Positions 46,118 through 54,646 of a stretch of DNA of 64,000 bases are shown here, piece after piece (within the stretch, counting starts at the first letter, position 1; every line of letters begins with the position of its first letter). The position numbers and the translations under genes were made by a program. This stretch comes from CAVPJW01 sp963705525 (lineage in GTDB: Bacteria; Acidobacteriota; Vicinamibacteria; Vicinamibacterales; CAVPJW01): contig CAVPJW010000005.1 in the NCBI GenBank assembly GCA_963705525.1, positions 112,911-176,910 of the forward strand, given 5' to 3'. The notes under the pieces were generated by a model. It searched no databases. It was not told the DNA's origin and saw only the letters and a list, made by a program, of their open reading frames with translations.

Positions 46118-46312
46118 ATGCCCGACCTCCGCGTACCGATCGGCTGGCTCTTCCTGATCATGGGCCTGGCTCTGGTCGTGTTCGGGTTGTTCGGCGACCA
46201 GTCGATCTATGCGCCTTCTCAAGGCATCAACGTGAACCTCTGGTGGGGCCTTGTGCTCGCCGTGTTCGGCGCCGCGATGCTGGTCGCCGCCCGGCGTGCG
46301 CGCCAGATCTAG
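46118..46312 (+). CDS. Small two-helix membrane protein next to the symporter
   Basis: 64 residues. Two TM helices ('GWLFLIMGLALVVFGLFG' and 'LWWGLVLAVFGAAMLVAA') are joined by a short loop 'SIYAPSQGINVN' and followed by a basic tail. From memory, similar short proteins accompany SSS symporters in Acidobacteriota and related phyla, so an accessory role is likely but not shown. The gap to the symporter holds a short GAACCGTTGAACCCTTGAACC repeat. A glycosyltransferase follows 15 bases downstream. Confidence 0.75.
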   Translation: MPDLRVPIGWLFLIMGLALVVFGLFGDQSIYAPSQGINVNLWWGLVLAVFGAAMLVAARRARQI

Positions 46313-46327
46313 CGACCAGTCTCTGAG

Positions 46328-47959
46328 ATGTCCGCACCGCTCGTTTCGATTATCGTCCCCGTCTTCAACCGGTGGGATCTGACCCGTCGCTGCCTGGAGC
46401 TTCTTCGCGCGTCCGCTTCGAGCTCGAATCGATCGGCTGAGATCATTCTGGCCGATGATGCGTCCACGGACGAGACGAGTCGGGGATGGCAGTCGTTCGC
46501 CGGAGGACCTTGGACGATCCGATATCACGCCAACGCCGGCAATCTCGGATTTCTCCGAACCTGCAACGCCGCGGCGCGTCAAGCGCGTGGCGACTATCTC
46601 TGTTTCCTGAATAACGACGTCGAGGTGTCGGACGGATGGCTCGATATGTTGATCGGCAGGCTCGAAGATGATGCCCGAATCGGTGCGATTGGGCCCATGT
46701 TCGTGGACGAGTCCGGTCTCATTCTGGAATGCGGCGGCATGGTTCACAGTGACGGAAGCGCCCGGCAACTCGGACATGGTGCGCGGCCTGACGATCGCCG
46801 CTTTCAGTTCCTGAACGACGTCGATTATGTCTCCGGCGCGTGCCTGGTGACGCGAACGGCCCTCTTTCGGATGCTGGGGGGCTTCGACGATCGCTACGCG
46901 CCTTGCTACTACGAAGACACCGATCTCTGCCTCCAGATTGCCGAACAGGGCCTGCGCGTCGTCGTCGATCCACGCGTCCGCATCATTCACCGCGAAGGCA
47001 GTTCGAGCGGCAGCGATCCGTCGGCCGGTCCGAAGCGATACCAGTCGGTCAACCGCGAACTCCTTTTCGCGAAATGGCGGAGCCGCCTTGGAGAGCACCA
47101 TCCATCGCCCGAAGAACAGAGTCCCGAGCGCATTCGGATCTGGCGACGCGGCGGCGCCTTGATGTGTCATCGTGGCGGCGGATCGGTGGCCATTCGGGAC
47201 GAAGACAGATTCGGCAGTCTGCTCGGACAACTCGCCGCGCGTGGCCATCACGTGGTCGGGATTTTCGAGCAGGGCGTCCGCACCCGCGACGAGGCCCTGC
47301 ATGCCATGGGCATTGAAACAGTGATCGCCACCGGTGGTGACGAGCGGGCATGCCGAACCTTGATCGAAGGATATCGTCCGCGGGCGGCGTACTTCGACGA
47401 CTTCAACGCAGAACGACGTGCGGGCAGAGCGTATTACACGCTCAGCCCTGGGACCGTGCGCGTTGTTCGTATGGGCAGCCTGACGTCAATCGATGCGCAG
47501 GCAGGCGCCGATGGCACTCACGTGGGCGATGCGTTTGTCGGCGAGCTGGCGTCTGGCGCCAGAAGCGACGTGGTCGTCGTCTCGACAGAATCGGATCGTC
47601 GGCTCCTGATCGACCAGGCCTTCCTGGATTCTGCGCGTGTCGTCATTGACGAGCGCTCTGGCGCTGAGGCGCCTGGGATGATCGACGCCCTGCTCGAGGC
47701 CATCGCGCGGGCCGCGCGTGGACGCCGCGATGCTCGTTGGCGTCTGGCGCAGCGCATGCTGTGGCACGAGCGCGGACGCCCGGGAAGCCTGACGGATTTC
47801 GAGCAGGAATTCGACCGGCTGACGCGCCGAAACAGCGCGCAGAAGGCCTTGCTCGAACAGTACGCGATCACACTCGAACGATTGTCCGAGGCCGACCGAC
47901 AGCTTCAGCGGGATCTGGCGCAATCGCGCCTCGCCGAAGACGTCCGCCGTCGTCGCTGA
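46328..47959 (+). CDS. Family 2 glycosyltransferase with extra C-terminal domain
   Basis: 543 residues. Residues 1-235 form a GT-A glycosyltransferase 2 domain: 'VSIIVPVFNRWDLTRRCLE', 'ILADDASTDET', the nucleotide/metal site 'CFLNNDVEVSDGW' and 'GGFDDRYAPCYYEDTDLCLQ'. Residues of about 275-470 form a second Rossmann-like domain ('GHHVVGIFEQGVR', 'VVVVSTESDRRLLID') that resembles a degenerate GT-B half without a recognised catalytic motif. The C-terminus (485-543) is a coiled coil. It probably acts in cell-surface glycan assembly. There is no polysaccharide cluster around it. Confidence 0.85.
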   Translation: MSAPLVSIIVPVFNRWDLTRRCLELLRASASSSNRSAEIILADDASTDETSRGWQSFAGGPWTIRYHANAGNLGFLRTCNAAARQARGDYLCFLNNDVEVSDGWLDMLIGRLEDDARIGAIGPMFVDESGLILECGGMVHSDGSARQLGHGARPDDRRFQFLNDVDYVSGACLVTRTALFRMLGGFDDRYAPCYYEDTDLCLQIAEQGLRVVVDPRVRIIHREGSSSGSDPSAGPKRYQSVNRELLFAKWRSRLGEHHPSPEEQSPERIRIWRRGGALMCHRGGGSVAIRDEDRFGSLLGQLAARGHHVVGIFEQGVRTRDEALHAMGIETVIATGGDERACRTLIEGYRPRAAYFDDFNAERRAGRAYYTLSPGTVRVVRMGSLTSIDAQAGADGTHVGDAFVGELASGARSDVVVVSTESDRRLLIDQAFLDSARVVIDERSGAEAPGMIDALLEAIARAARGRRDARWRLAQRMLWHERGRPGSLTDFEQEFDRLTRRNSAQKALLEQYAITLERLSEADRQLQRDLAQSRLAEDVRRRR

Positions 47960-47974
47960 TGTCCGCTCGGGCCC

Positions 47975-48331
47975 CTAGGCTCGGTGGGACTGGATCCTGG
48001 GCTGCTCGGTGTATCGGTAGGTCGCGTAGCCGACGATGACACCGAGCGTCGCTCCGGGCAGCATCATCTGCCAGTAGTAGCCGTTGCCGAGCGCCACCAG
48101 GAAGGCGAAAAACGCGCCAATCAAGAGACCGCACGCGATCCCGGCGCCAAGCGAATTGACCTTCCGCGCGATGAAACCGATCAGGAGGCCGGTGACCAAC
48201 CCTTTGACCACCGAACCCATCACGATGGCTCTGATCTGAGGCGCAGTCTCCGGTGCTGATATGAGCGCCGTCAGGCCATCGAAGATCCCCAGGAACCCGC
48301 CCAGAAGTAGTCCGAATACCGGTTTTCCCAT
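47975..48331 (-). CDS. Four-helix glycine-rich membrane protein of unknown function
   Basis: 118 residues with GAGGA about 9 bases before the ATG. Four TM helices are rich in glycine zippers ('GLLLGGFLGIFDGLTALI', 'VVKGLVTGLLIGFIARKV', 'GIACGLLIGAFFAFLVAL', 'MLPGATLGVIVGYATYRY'). I do not recognise the family. It is convergent with the glycosyltransferase, and its 5' region holds TTCGACC repeats. Confidence 0.75.
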   Translation of the reverse strand: MGKPVFGLLLGGFLGIFDGLTALISAPETAPQIRAIVMGSVVKGLVTGLLIGFIARKVNSLGAGIACGLLIGAFFAFLVALGNGYYWQMMLPGATLGVIVGYATYRYTEQPRIQSHRA

Positions 48332-48417
48332 AATCGAAGGTCCTCACAAGAGATCGCGTGGCGCGTCGCCACGTTCCATTTGCTAATTCTCTATTACACA
48401 TCCGCGCGTCTTTCTTT

Positions 48418-48480
48418 TGACTCTTCGACCCTTCGCCCTTTGACCCTTGAGACCCTTCGACCGTTCGACCTTTGACCTTG
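48418..48480. repeat. Short-period intergenic repeat (CTTCGACCCTTTGACC units)
   Basis: Seven or so irregular 8-9 base units of the form (T)TTCGACCC / TTTGACCC follow one another between the kinase stop (48485) and the start of the membrane protein (48331). Related units occur at 33950-33990. Confidence 0.6.
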
Positions 48481-48484
48481 TCGT

Positions 48485-49495
48485 TCACACCCTCCCCACG
48501 ATCAAGAGCGCGAGCCTGATGACCAGGTACGTCAACACGAGCAGGATAGGCGTCCGATATCTGGCCACCCAGCGCCGGGCAAGATCGAACGGGCCCTCAG
48601 GATACGCGACGACGGCAAGCCCTTCGCGGTAGCGGGACAGGTCGTCCATCAGATCCTCCACCGAGGCGTAACGCTCGTCGGGCTGCGGTGCCGCGGCCTT
48701 GTCGCAAATCGCCTCGAGCTGTCGAGGCACCAGGCGGTTCAGCGGCGCGGGCGTGCGCTTCGCATGATTCAGCATGAACCGGAGAAGCGCGCCGAGCGCA
48801 AAGATATCGGTGCGCTCGTCGGCGCGCGCCGCATCGCCGCGCAGCAGTTCGGGCGCCATGTAACCGGGCGTGCCGATGATCGTGCCTTCCTGCGTGCCGG
48901 TCGCACCCTCGCCATTCGTCGCCGACGGCTGGCTTCGCGCGGCTCCCGGGGCAGCCGACCGGGCGACGGCTGGATCGCTCAGGAGCTTGGCGACACCCCA
49001 GTCGAGCACCAGCACCTCACCGAAGCGTCCCACCATGATGTTCTCCGGCTTGAGATCGCGATGGATCACCATTCTCGCGTGGGCGAAGGCCACACCGGCG
49101 CAGATGCGCTCGAAGATGCCGAGCAGGTCGGCTTCCGAGGTCGCCTGCTGCACGTAGGCATCGAGGCGCGACCCTTCAACGTGCTTCATCACGTAGAAGA
49201 TGCGACCGTCCGCCAGCGTGCCGACATCATGAACGGGCACAATCCCTGGATGCTCGAGCCGGGCGAGAATGTGCGCCTCTTTGAGCATGCGGACGGCCGC
49301 GTCTTCATCAACACGAGGCTGATGCAGCACCTTGACGGCCACGCGACGATCGAGGGCACGATCGATCGCCAGGTACACGGCGCCCATGCCGCCGCGCCCT
49401 ATGCGCTCGACGAGCTCATATCGGGTGTCAGAGAGATCGGGTTGATCCGCCACGTCGCGGAGATGTGCAAGCGTCCGATCGGGCAGCCAGTTCAC
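48485..49495 (-). CDS. Membrane-anchored Hanks-type Ser/Thr protein kinase
   Basis: 336 residues from a GTG at 49495. The kinase domain spans about 26-290: the glycine loop 'IGRGGMGAVYLA', Lys in 'VAVKVLHQP', the catalytic loop 'VIHRDLKPENIM', and 'VLDWGVAKL' in place of DFG, a common bacterial variant. The activation segment has a 35-residue Ser/Ala/Gly-rich insert before 'GTPGYMAPE'. A single C-terminal TM helix (about 312-335) has only a few residues beyond it, so there is no periplasmic sensor. The start overlaps the ECF sigma factor stop by 4 bases (GTGA), implying coupled synthesis and functional linkage. Confidence 0.93.
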   Translation of the reverse strand: MNWLPDRTLAHLRDVADQPDLSDTRYELVERIGRGGMGAVYLAIDRALDRRVAVKVLHQPRVDEDAAVRMLKEAHILARLEHPGIVPVHDVGTLADGRIFYVMKHVEGSRLDAYVQQATSEADLLGIFERICAGVAFAHARMVIHRDLKPENIMVGRFGEVLVLDWGVAKLLSDPAVARSAAPGAARSQPSATNGEGATGTQEGTIIGTPGYMAPELLRGDAARADERTDIFALGALLRFMLNHAKRTPAPLNRLVPRQLEAICDKAAAPQPDERYASVEDLMDDLSRYREGLAVVAYPEGPFDLARRWVARYRTPILLVLTYLVIRLALLIVGRV

Positions 49496-50241
49496 TCCGG
49501 ATCAACACCCAGGAGCTCGCGGGCCTCCGCCTGAAACTCCTCGTCGGTCGCCGTGATCGCCCGGAGCTGGTCGAGCACGAGGCGGCGAAACTCGCGGCGA
49601 GTCCACGACAGGTAATTCGTCACGTCGGTGATTGAGAGGTGGAGCTGATCGGCAATCTCCTGGTACGTAGGCTTGGGCGAGGCGGGATCGAGATCGTACC
49701 GTTCGAAGACGGCGAACTGCGCGCTCTTGCCCGCGGCGCGGCACTCGGTCCGGAGCCTGTCCACGACGATCCCGAAGAGGCTCCGAATCCATTCCTGGTG
49801 AAAGTATTCGTCGAGATCGACGCCCGACGCCGGTTCGTGATGGCGGAGCTCGCCCTCTGCGGTTTCGAAATCGAGCGGCACGAACGACTGGCCGCCTCCG
49901 CGTTTGATCCGCCCGGCCGACTTGCGCTCGTTGGCGGCAAATCCGTCGAGGCAGGTCCGGAGGAATGTCCGGAACCGGGCTCGTGCCGGATCGTAGCGAT
50001 CGAAGAACGACTTTTCGAGCGCGCGGGTGAAGAACTCCTGCGTCAGATCCTTGGCGTCTTCGTTCGACGCCTGCCACTTGATACGGAGGTACTTGTAGAC
50101 GGGCTTCCAGTAGGTGGCGACCAGCGTTTCATACCCGCGGCGCCGCTCGTCGGGATCGCTGCCCTGCATGGCGAGAACCACCGAATGGCGAGTGAGCGGG
50201 AAGCGGCCGGCGCCCCCGCCTATCTGGGTGTCGTCGCTCAT
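49492..50241 (-). CDS. ECF-type sigma factor coupled to a Ser/Thr kinase
   Basis: 249 residues. Region 2 is at about 20-110 ('YWKPVYKYLRIKW', 'DAKDLTQEFFTRALEKSFFDRYDPARARFRTFLR') and region 4 at about 175-235 ('PTYQEIADQLHLSITDVTNYLSWTRREFRRLVLDQL'). The middle linker of about 50 residues is longer than in classical ECFs. ECF groups lacking an anti-sigma gene but paired with a protein kinase are known, mainly in Planctomycetes and Acidobacteriota. The gene fits that type. A c-type cytochrome gene lies 12 bases upstream on the same strand. Confidence 0.88.
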   Translation of the reverse strand: MSDDTQIGGGAGRFPLTRHSVVLAMQGSDPDERRRGYETLVATYWKPVYKYLRIKWQASNEDAKDLTQEFFTRALEKSFFDRYDPARARFRTFLRTCLDGFAANERKSAGRIKRGGGQSFVPLDFETAEGELRHHEPASGVDLDEYFHQEWIRSLFGIVVDRLRTECRAAGKSAQFAVFERYDLDPASPKPTYQEIADQLHLSITDVTNYLSWTRREFRRLVLDQLRAITATDEEFQAEARELLGVDPE

Positions 50242-50253
50242 GGCCCGTTCGCG

Positions 50254-50862
50254 TCAGGGCGTCGACGGAGCGCCTTTCGATGCCGGCGGTTCAATCGGTT
50301 CGGGTACGTGATTCTTGATCGGCCGCACTGTACGGAGATACGCGAAGATGGCCTTGAGATCCTCATCAGTCAGCTGCGAGTACGACTGCCACGGCATTGG
50401 TGGCAGGATCGGGCGCGACGTGCCGAAGTGTCTGCCCGTGCGCATGGCCTTGACGAACAAGTCCTCCGTCCAGACGCCCATGCCTGTGTCGGGATCCGAG
50501 GTGAGGTTCGCGGCGAAGCTGACGCCCCACGGTCCGGCATAGGCCGTATTGCTTGCGGTCCCCGCGAGCATCCAGGGCATCGGCAGAACCGGCGCAGGCG
50601 GCAGCTTCATCGATTCCGGGTGGCCTGACAGTTCCCGTTCCATGTCCGGCTCAGGCCCGTTCGGCCCCATCTTGAACGGGGTATGGCAGTCGCTGCAGGC
50701 GCCCGCAGCCGCGAGATATCTGCCTCGGGCGACCGGGTCAACTCTTGGTGTGGCGGCAGGTGCGGCCTTGGTCTCGGCTGGTGGCGGCGCCGCCTGACAG
50801 CCGTACAACCCGATCGTGATCGACAGAAGCACGGCACAACGAATCGCATCTGAACGTGTCAT
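50254..50862 (-). CDS. c-type cytochrome lipoprotein
   Basis: 202 residues. The signal sequence ends in a lipobox-like 'LYGC' (Cys22). The heme attachment motif is 'CSDCH' at residues 56-60, and a distal Met is likely in 'LPPMPWQSYSQL' near 160. It resembles the monoheme cytochrome domain of alcohol/aldehyde dehydrogenase-type electron acceptors or nicotinate hydroxylases. Only one CxxCH is present. It precedes the ECF sigma/kinase pair by 12 bases, an unexpected partner, so it may simply share the transcript. Confidence 0.85.
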   Translation of the reverse strand: MTRSDAIRCAVLLSITIGLYGCQAAPPPAETKAAPAATPRVDPVARGRYLAAAGACSDCHTPFKMGPNGPEPDMERELSGHPESMKLPPAPVLPMPWMLAGTASNTAYAGPWGVSFAANLTSDPDTGMGVWTEDLFVKAMRTGRHFGTSRPILPPMPWQSYSQLTDEDLKAIFAYLRTVRPIKNHVPEPIEPPASKGAPSTP

Positions 50863-50927
50863 ACGACGTGATCCTCCCGCATCGCGTCCGACATCAGAGA
50901 TGCCCGGATCTTAACCGAAGTCGTTCG

Positions 50928-51320
50928 TCAGTTGTTTATCCGGTCGGGCAATACGAACACGCGTCGCGCGAGATCGGACGCGAGCGTCTCACTGAGGTAA
51001 TACCGATCGAGGACGGATGGCCGCCAGGTGAGGAGATCCGGGTTGTCCGAGACAAACTCCGCCCAGGTTGCGTTTCGCCCCGTTCGTTCCATGCGCTCGT
51101 TGACGAGCAGCACGAACGCCCAAGTGATCGTCTCGTGATAGAGACTCGGCTTGCCAGCCGTAGCCGCTAGCCTCTTGATCCCGCTCGTGACGCGTTCGAG
51201 CGCTTCGGCCAGGGGATGATGGCGCAGGTAGATCCACGTCATCCGCACGTGGTCGCGATGACGGAACGGTTCGATCGCGCCGGCCTCGAAGCGAGCCAGA
51301 AAGTCCCGATCGTCGGTCAT
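50928..51320 (-). CDS. Conserved protein of unknown function, 'HRDHVRMTWIYL' type
   Basis: 130 residues. The conserved parts are 'EPFRHRDHVRMTWIYLRHHPL' near the N-terminus and 'YHETITWAFVLLVNERMER' in the middle, with several His residues that could bind a metal. I recognise it as a widely distributed hypothetical family but know no function. It has no signal peptide. Its start overlaps the stop of an RHH-like gene by 4 bases, so the two are made together. Confidence 0.75.
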   Translation of the reverse strand: MTDDRDFLARFEAGAIEPFRHRDHVRMTWIYLRHHPLAEALERVTSGIKRLAATAGKPSLYHETITWAFVLLVNERMERTGRNATWAEFVSDNPDLLTWRPSVLDRYYLSETLASDLARRVFVLPDRINN

Positions 51321-51616
51321 CGCGCACCGCCTGTCTTGTCGGCGGGACGTGTTCGGCGCTCGACCATCCGGTGGCTCGCCTTCGAGTCGAGGTCCAGCCG
51401 GTAGACCTTCTTGAGCGTCCGGATGCGTTCGAGGCTCTCGCGGCTGAACGGCACCTTGCCGTCGAAGGCATGGAGGACGATGCCTTCGATGAGGTCGCCG
51501 AGGGAGAGGTCGTGGAGTTCGGCGAGCGCCTTGAGGACCTTGAGGATGCGCTTCTCGATGCGGATGCCCGTCTGGACGCGTGTAACTGAAACCCCTGGTG
51601 TCGCGTGCTGGGCCAT
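51317..51616 (-). CDS. Small ribbon-helix-helix-like protein
   Basis: 99 residues from the ATG at 51616; the longer frame to 51679 lacks support. Residues 12-47 ('TGIRIEKRILKVLKALAELH' then 'DLSLGDLIEGIVLHAF') have the strand-helix-helix pattern of RHH DNA-binding proteins. The rest ('ESLERIRTLKKVYRLDLD') is helical and charged. It is the first gene of a two-gene operon with a conserved protein of unknown function, an arrangement reminiscent of toxin-antitoxin or autoregulated modules, though toxin motifs are absent. Confidence 0.65.
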   Translation of the reverse strand: MAQHATPGVSVTRVQTGIRIEKRILKVLKALAELHDLSLGDLIEGIVLHAFDGKVPFSRESLERIRTLKKVYRLDLDSKASHRMVERRTRPADKTGGAR

Positions 51617-51806
51617 ATGGTACTGAATGTACACAGATAACAGCAGGCGATCAAGGACGTCAAGCCCACCCCGCTGCATGGACCTTCGTGTCCTGCGCGG
51701 CGAAAGCTGTTTTCCGAACCAGGTGCAGGGACCACACCAGCGCCTGCGGCTGAGCCGCTGCTCGATGACCTCACTGTCGGGCGCCGACGGGCGGTATGCT
51801 CTCCGG

Positions 51807-53564
51807 ATGATTCATCCTCGTCCGCTTGCTGTCGTGGCACTCGCTGCCCTGCTCGGCGTACCGGTCGCCTGCCGGGCCACGCCCGAGAAACCGGCACCGG
51901 CCGCCGCGATCGACCGCGACTTGCTGGACGTGACGGTGCCACAGCTGCATCGCCTGTATGCGGAGAAAAAATACACCGTCACGCGCGTAGTGCAGTGGCA
52001 CCTCGATCGCATCGATCGCTACAACGGCGTCTACGGTGCGATCGAGACCGTGTTCCGCGGCCATGCGCTCGCTGAAGCCGCGCGCCAAGACGCCGAGGCC
52101 TCGCAAGGCGGCGGTGCACACGGGCCGCTCTGGGGCGTGCCGATCGTCATCAAGGCGAACACCAGCATCAAGAGTCACGTCACCACGGCCGGCTGGGAGG
52201 GCTTCAAGCGTGCGGGCCATGAACTCGTCGCACCGCGGGATGCCACGATCGTCGCGAAATTCAAGGCTGCCGGCGCCATTATCGTCGGGCTCGCCAACAT
52301 GCCCGACCTGGCCAACAGCGATACGAACCGCAGCACCTCGTTCGGCCGCACCGGGAACGCCTACGACGTTCGCTTCTCGCCGGGCGGCTCATCGGGCGGC
52401 ATCGTGACAGCGGTGGCCGCGAACATGGCGGTGCTGGGCAACGGCACCGACACCGGCAACTCGATTCGCATGCCCGCCGCCACAAGCGCGCTCGTCGGCG
52501 TGTTCCCGACGCGCGGCCTCGTCAGCATCGCCGGCATCGCGCCCCTCGACTGGCTGCTCGACAACACGGGACCCATCGCGCGCACGGTCATCGACGCCTC
52601 AATCGCGCTTGGGGTGATGGCCGGCGAGGATTCGCTCGACTCGCGCACGGCGGGCTCGCCAAGCTCCGCGCAACGCGGACCCTATGAGCCGCATCTCAAG
52701 GTCGATGCCCTCAAGGGCAAACGGTTCGGCGTACCGGCGTTCGTTCTCGCAGGCGACGGCATTCCGTTCCATGGCATCCCGGCGGATGTGCCGGAGGCGG
52801 CGGCCGAGAAGCTTCGGGCGGCCGCGAACATGCCGCTCCGGCCCGAGACGCGCGAGATGTTCATGAAAGCGGTCGAGGCACTCCGGGCCGCCGGTGCCGA
52901 GGTGGTGTTTGACGACAACATCCTGCCCCTGAGCTTCGCGAAGACGGCGAGCCGCGTGGCCACGTACGCGTACATGCAGGACGGCACGAACCGGTTCCTC
53001 GCCGCGTTCGGTCCCGCGGAGTACCACTCTGCCGCGGACTATCTGAAGGTCGCGGGCGCGCCGCTCTACCCGTCGTCGATTGGCGCGGAGGATAACTTCC
53101 GAAGTCTGGGCGGTATCCGAATCGATCAACGGTCACTCGATCGCGATCCGGACGCCGAGCGCATGTATCACGCGCCACGGCGTGCGATGCTGGCCGCGTA
53201 TCTCGAGACGCTCGATCGTCTGAAACTCGATGGCTACGTCTATCCGGCGATTCAGATGCCGCCGCCCGACGAGACGATGCCGCAGGATGGTCGCGTGAGC
53301 GAGGGGCCGCATTCGGCCACCAGCTGGATCAACATGATCGGCGTCCCCGCCGTGGTCGTCCCGGCGGGCTTCTACGCGAGCGGTCTGCCGTTCGGCCTGG
53401 AGTTTTCGGCTCGCCCGTGGACGGACGGCGACCTGCTGGCTGTCGCGTACGCGTGGGAGCAGGCCACGCGCCTGCGGAAGCCGCCGACGCTCGTGGAGCA
53501 CGGCCTGCTCGCCGTGACGCCCGCGCGCGAGGCGCGAGTGGGCCACACGTCGGGGCGCGACTGA
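51807..53564 (+). CDS. Exported amidase (amidase-signature family), second copy
   Basis: 585 residues from the ATG at 51807; the open frame further upstream is shadow. The hydrophobic N-terminus ends '...VPVAC' and may be a weak lipoprotein signal. Triad residues are Lys116 ('VPIVIKANTS'), Ser195 in 'SPGGSSGG' and Ser219 in 'GTDTGNSIRMP', the canonical arrangement with Asn replacing one Gly. It is clearly different from the TAT-exported amidase at 1579. Substrate unknown. Transcribed divergently from the RHH operon, with about 190 bases between them. Confidence 0.88.
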   Translation: MIHPRPLAVVALAALLGVPVACRATPEKPAPAAAIDRDLLDVTVPQLHRLYAEKKYTVTRVVQWHLDRIDRYNGVYGAIETVFRGHALAEAARQDAEASQGGGAHGPLWGVPIVIKANTSIKSHVTTAGWEGFKRAGHELVAPRDATIVAKFKAAGAIIVGLANMPDLANSDTNRSTSFGRTGNAYDVRFSPGGSSGGIVTAVAANMAVLGNGTDTGNSIRMPAATSALVGVFPTRGLVSIAGIAPLDWLLDNTGPIARTVIDASIALGVMAGEDSLDSRTAGSPSSAQRGPYEPHLKVDALKGKRFGVPAFVLAGDGIPFHGIPADVPEAAAEKLRAAANMPLRPETREMFMKAVEALRAAGAEVVFDDNILPLSFAKTASRVATYAYMQDGTNRFLAAFGPAEYHSAADYLKVAGAPLYPSSIGAEDNFRSLGGIRIDQRSLDRDPDAERMYHAPRRAMLAAYLETLDRLKLDGYVYPAIQMPPPDETMPQDGRVSEGPHSATSWINMIGVPAVVVPAGFYASGLPFGLEFSARPWTDGDLLAVAYAWEQATRLRKPPTLVEHGLLAVTPAREARVGHTSGRD

Positions 53565-53650
53565 TCGACGGCCGTGATGCTCGCCGGCCTAACCTTGGGC
53601 ATAACCTGTGCTACGGAGACCAAATGCAACCAAAGAACACAATTTTTCAC

Positions 53651-54646
53651 TCAGCGACCGGTCATCTGCTTGAGGTTTTCGGGATACCGATCCCCTTGTA
53701 CCGTGATCTTTGACATGGCACTTTCGATCTCCCGTAGATCGTGGGGCTTGAGTTCGACGGCAAGTGCGCCGATGTTCTCATCCAGACGCTCGAGTTTCCG
53801 GCTGCCCGGGATGGGAACAATCCACGGCTTCTGAGCGAGCAGCCAGGCGAGCGCGATCTGAGCGGGCGTCGCTTCCTTCTGTTCCCCGATCCTGGCAAGC
53901 AGATCAATTACGACGCGGTTTGCTTTCCGCGCCTCCGGCGTATAACGAGGGCTCTTGCTGCGGATATCAGAGCTGGCGAAGGTCGTGTTTTCGTCGACCT
54001 TTCCCGTGAGATAGCCCCTGCCTAGTGGGCTGAACGGCACAAAACCAATCCCGAGTTCATCGCACATAGGCAGCACGTCCTCTTCAGGGGTTCTCCACCA
54101 CAGCGAGTATTCGCTCTGGATTGCCGTGACTGGCTGGACTGCGTGGGCGCGCCGAATCGTCTGTGCTCCTGCTTCAGAAAGGCCGAAGTGCTTGACCTTG
54201 CCTTCCTGAATCAGTTTCTTGACGGCTCCTGCCACGTCTTCGATGGGCACGTCCGGGTCAACCCGGTGTTGATAAAACAGATCGATGGCATCAACCTTGA
54301 GTCGCTTGAGCGAAGCCTCGGCGACCTGCTTGATGTGCTCTGGACGGCTATTCAGACGTGTCCAGCCGGGACTTCCATCAGAATTGGGTTGGAACCCGAA
54401 CTTGGTAGCAATCGCCAGTTGTCCGCGAAAAGGAGCAAGTGCTTCACCAAGGAGTTCTTCGTTGGTGAATGGACCGTAGACTTCAGCCGTATCGAAGAAG
54501 GTGATGCCACGGTCAACCGCCGCGTGAAGAAACGTGATCATCTCCTGCTTGTCGCCGACCGGGTTATCGCCATAGGTCATTCTCATGCAACCGAGTCCGA
54601 TGGCCGACACTTCCAGGCTACTGTTTCCAAGTTTGCGCTTCTGCAT
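53651..54646 (-). CDS. Aldo/keto reductase
   Basis: 331 residues from the ATG at 54646. It reduces carbonyls with NADPH on a TIM barrel. Catalytic positions are visible in 'GITFFDTAEVYGPFTNEE' (Asp and Tyr), 'LAIATKFGF' (Lys) and 'IDLFYQHRVDPD' (His). The C-terminal 'IPIPGSRKLERLDENIGAL' binds the cofactor phosphate. It is closest to the quinone-oxidoreductase-like AKR13 group. The gene's base composition looks lower in GC than the surroundings, and it sits between an amidase and tRNA-Arg, so recent acquisition is plausible. Confidence 0.92.
   Translation of the reverse strand: MQKRKLGNSSLEVSAIGLGCMRMTYGDNPVGDKQEMITFLHAAVDRGITFFDTAEVYGPFTNEELLGEALAPFRGQLAIATKFGFQPNSDGSPGWTRLNSRPEHIKQVAEASLKRLKVDAIDLFYQHRVDPDVPIEDVAGAVKKLIQEGKVKHFGLSEAGAQTIRRAHAVQPVTAIQSEYSLWWRTPEEDVLPMCDELGIGFVPFSPLGRGYLTGKVDENTTFASSDIRSKSPRYTPEARKANRVVIDLLARIGEQKEATPAQIALAWLLAQKPWIVPIPGSRKLERLDENIGALAVELKPHDLREIESAMSKITVQGDRYPENLKQMTGR

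Noticed and set aside
51317..51679. Classical toxin-antitoxin pair with the downstream gene
   Set aside because: The partner lacks any known toxin motif and belongs to a wider conserved family. Kept only as a finding about an unknown pair.
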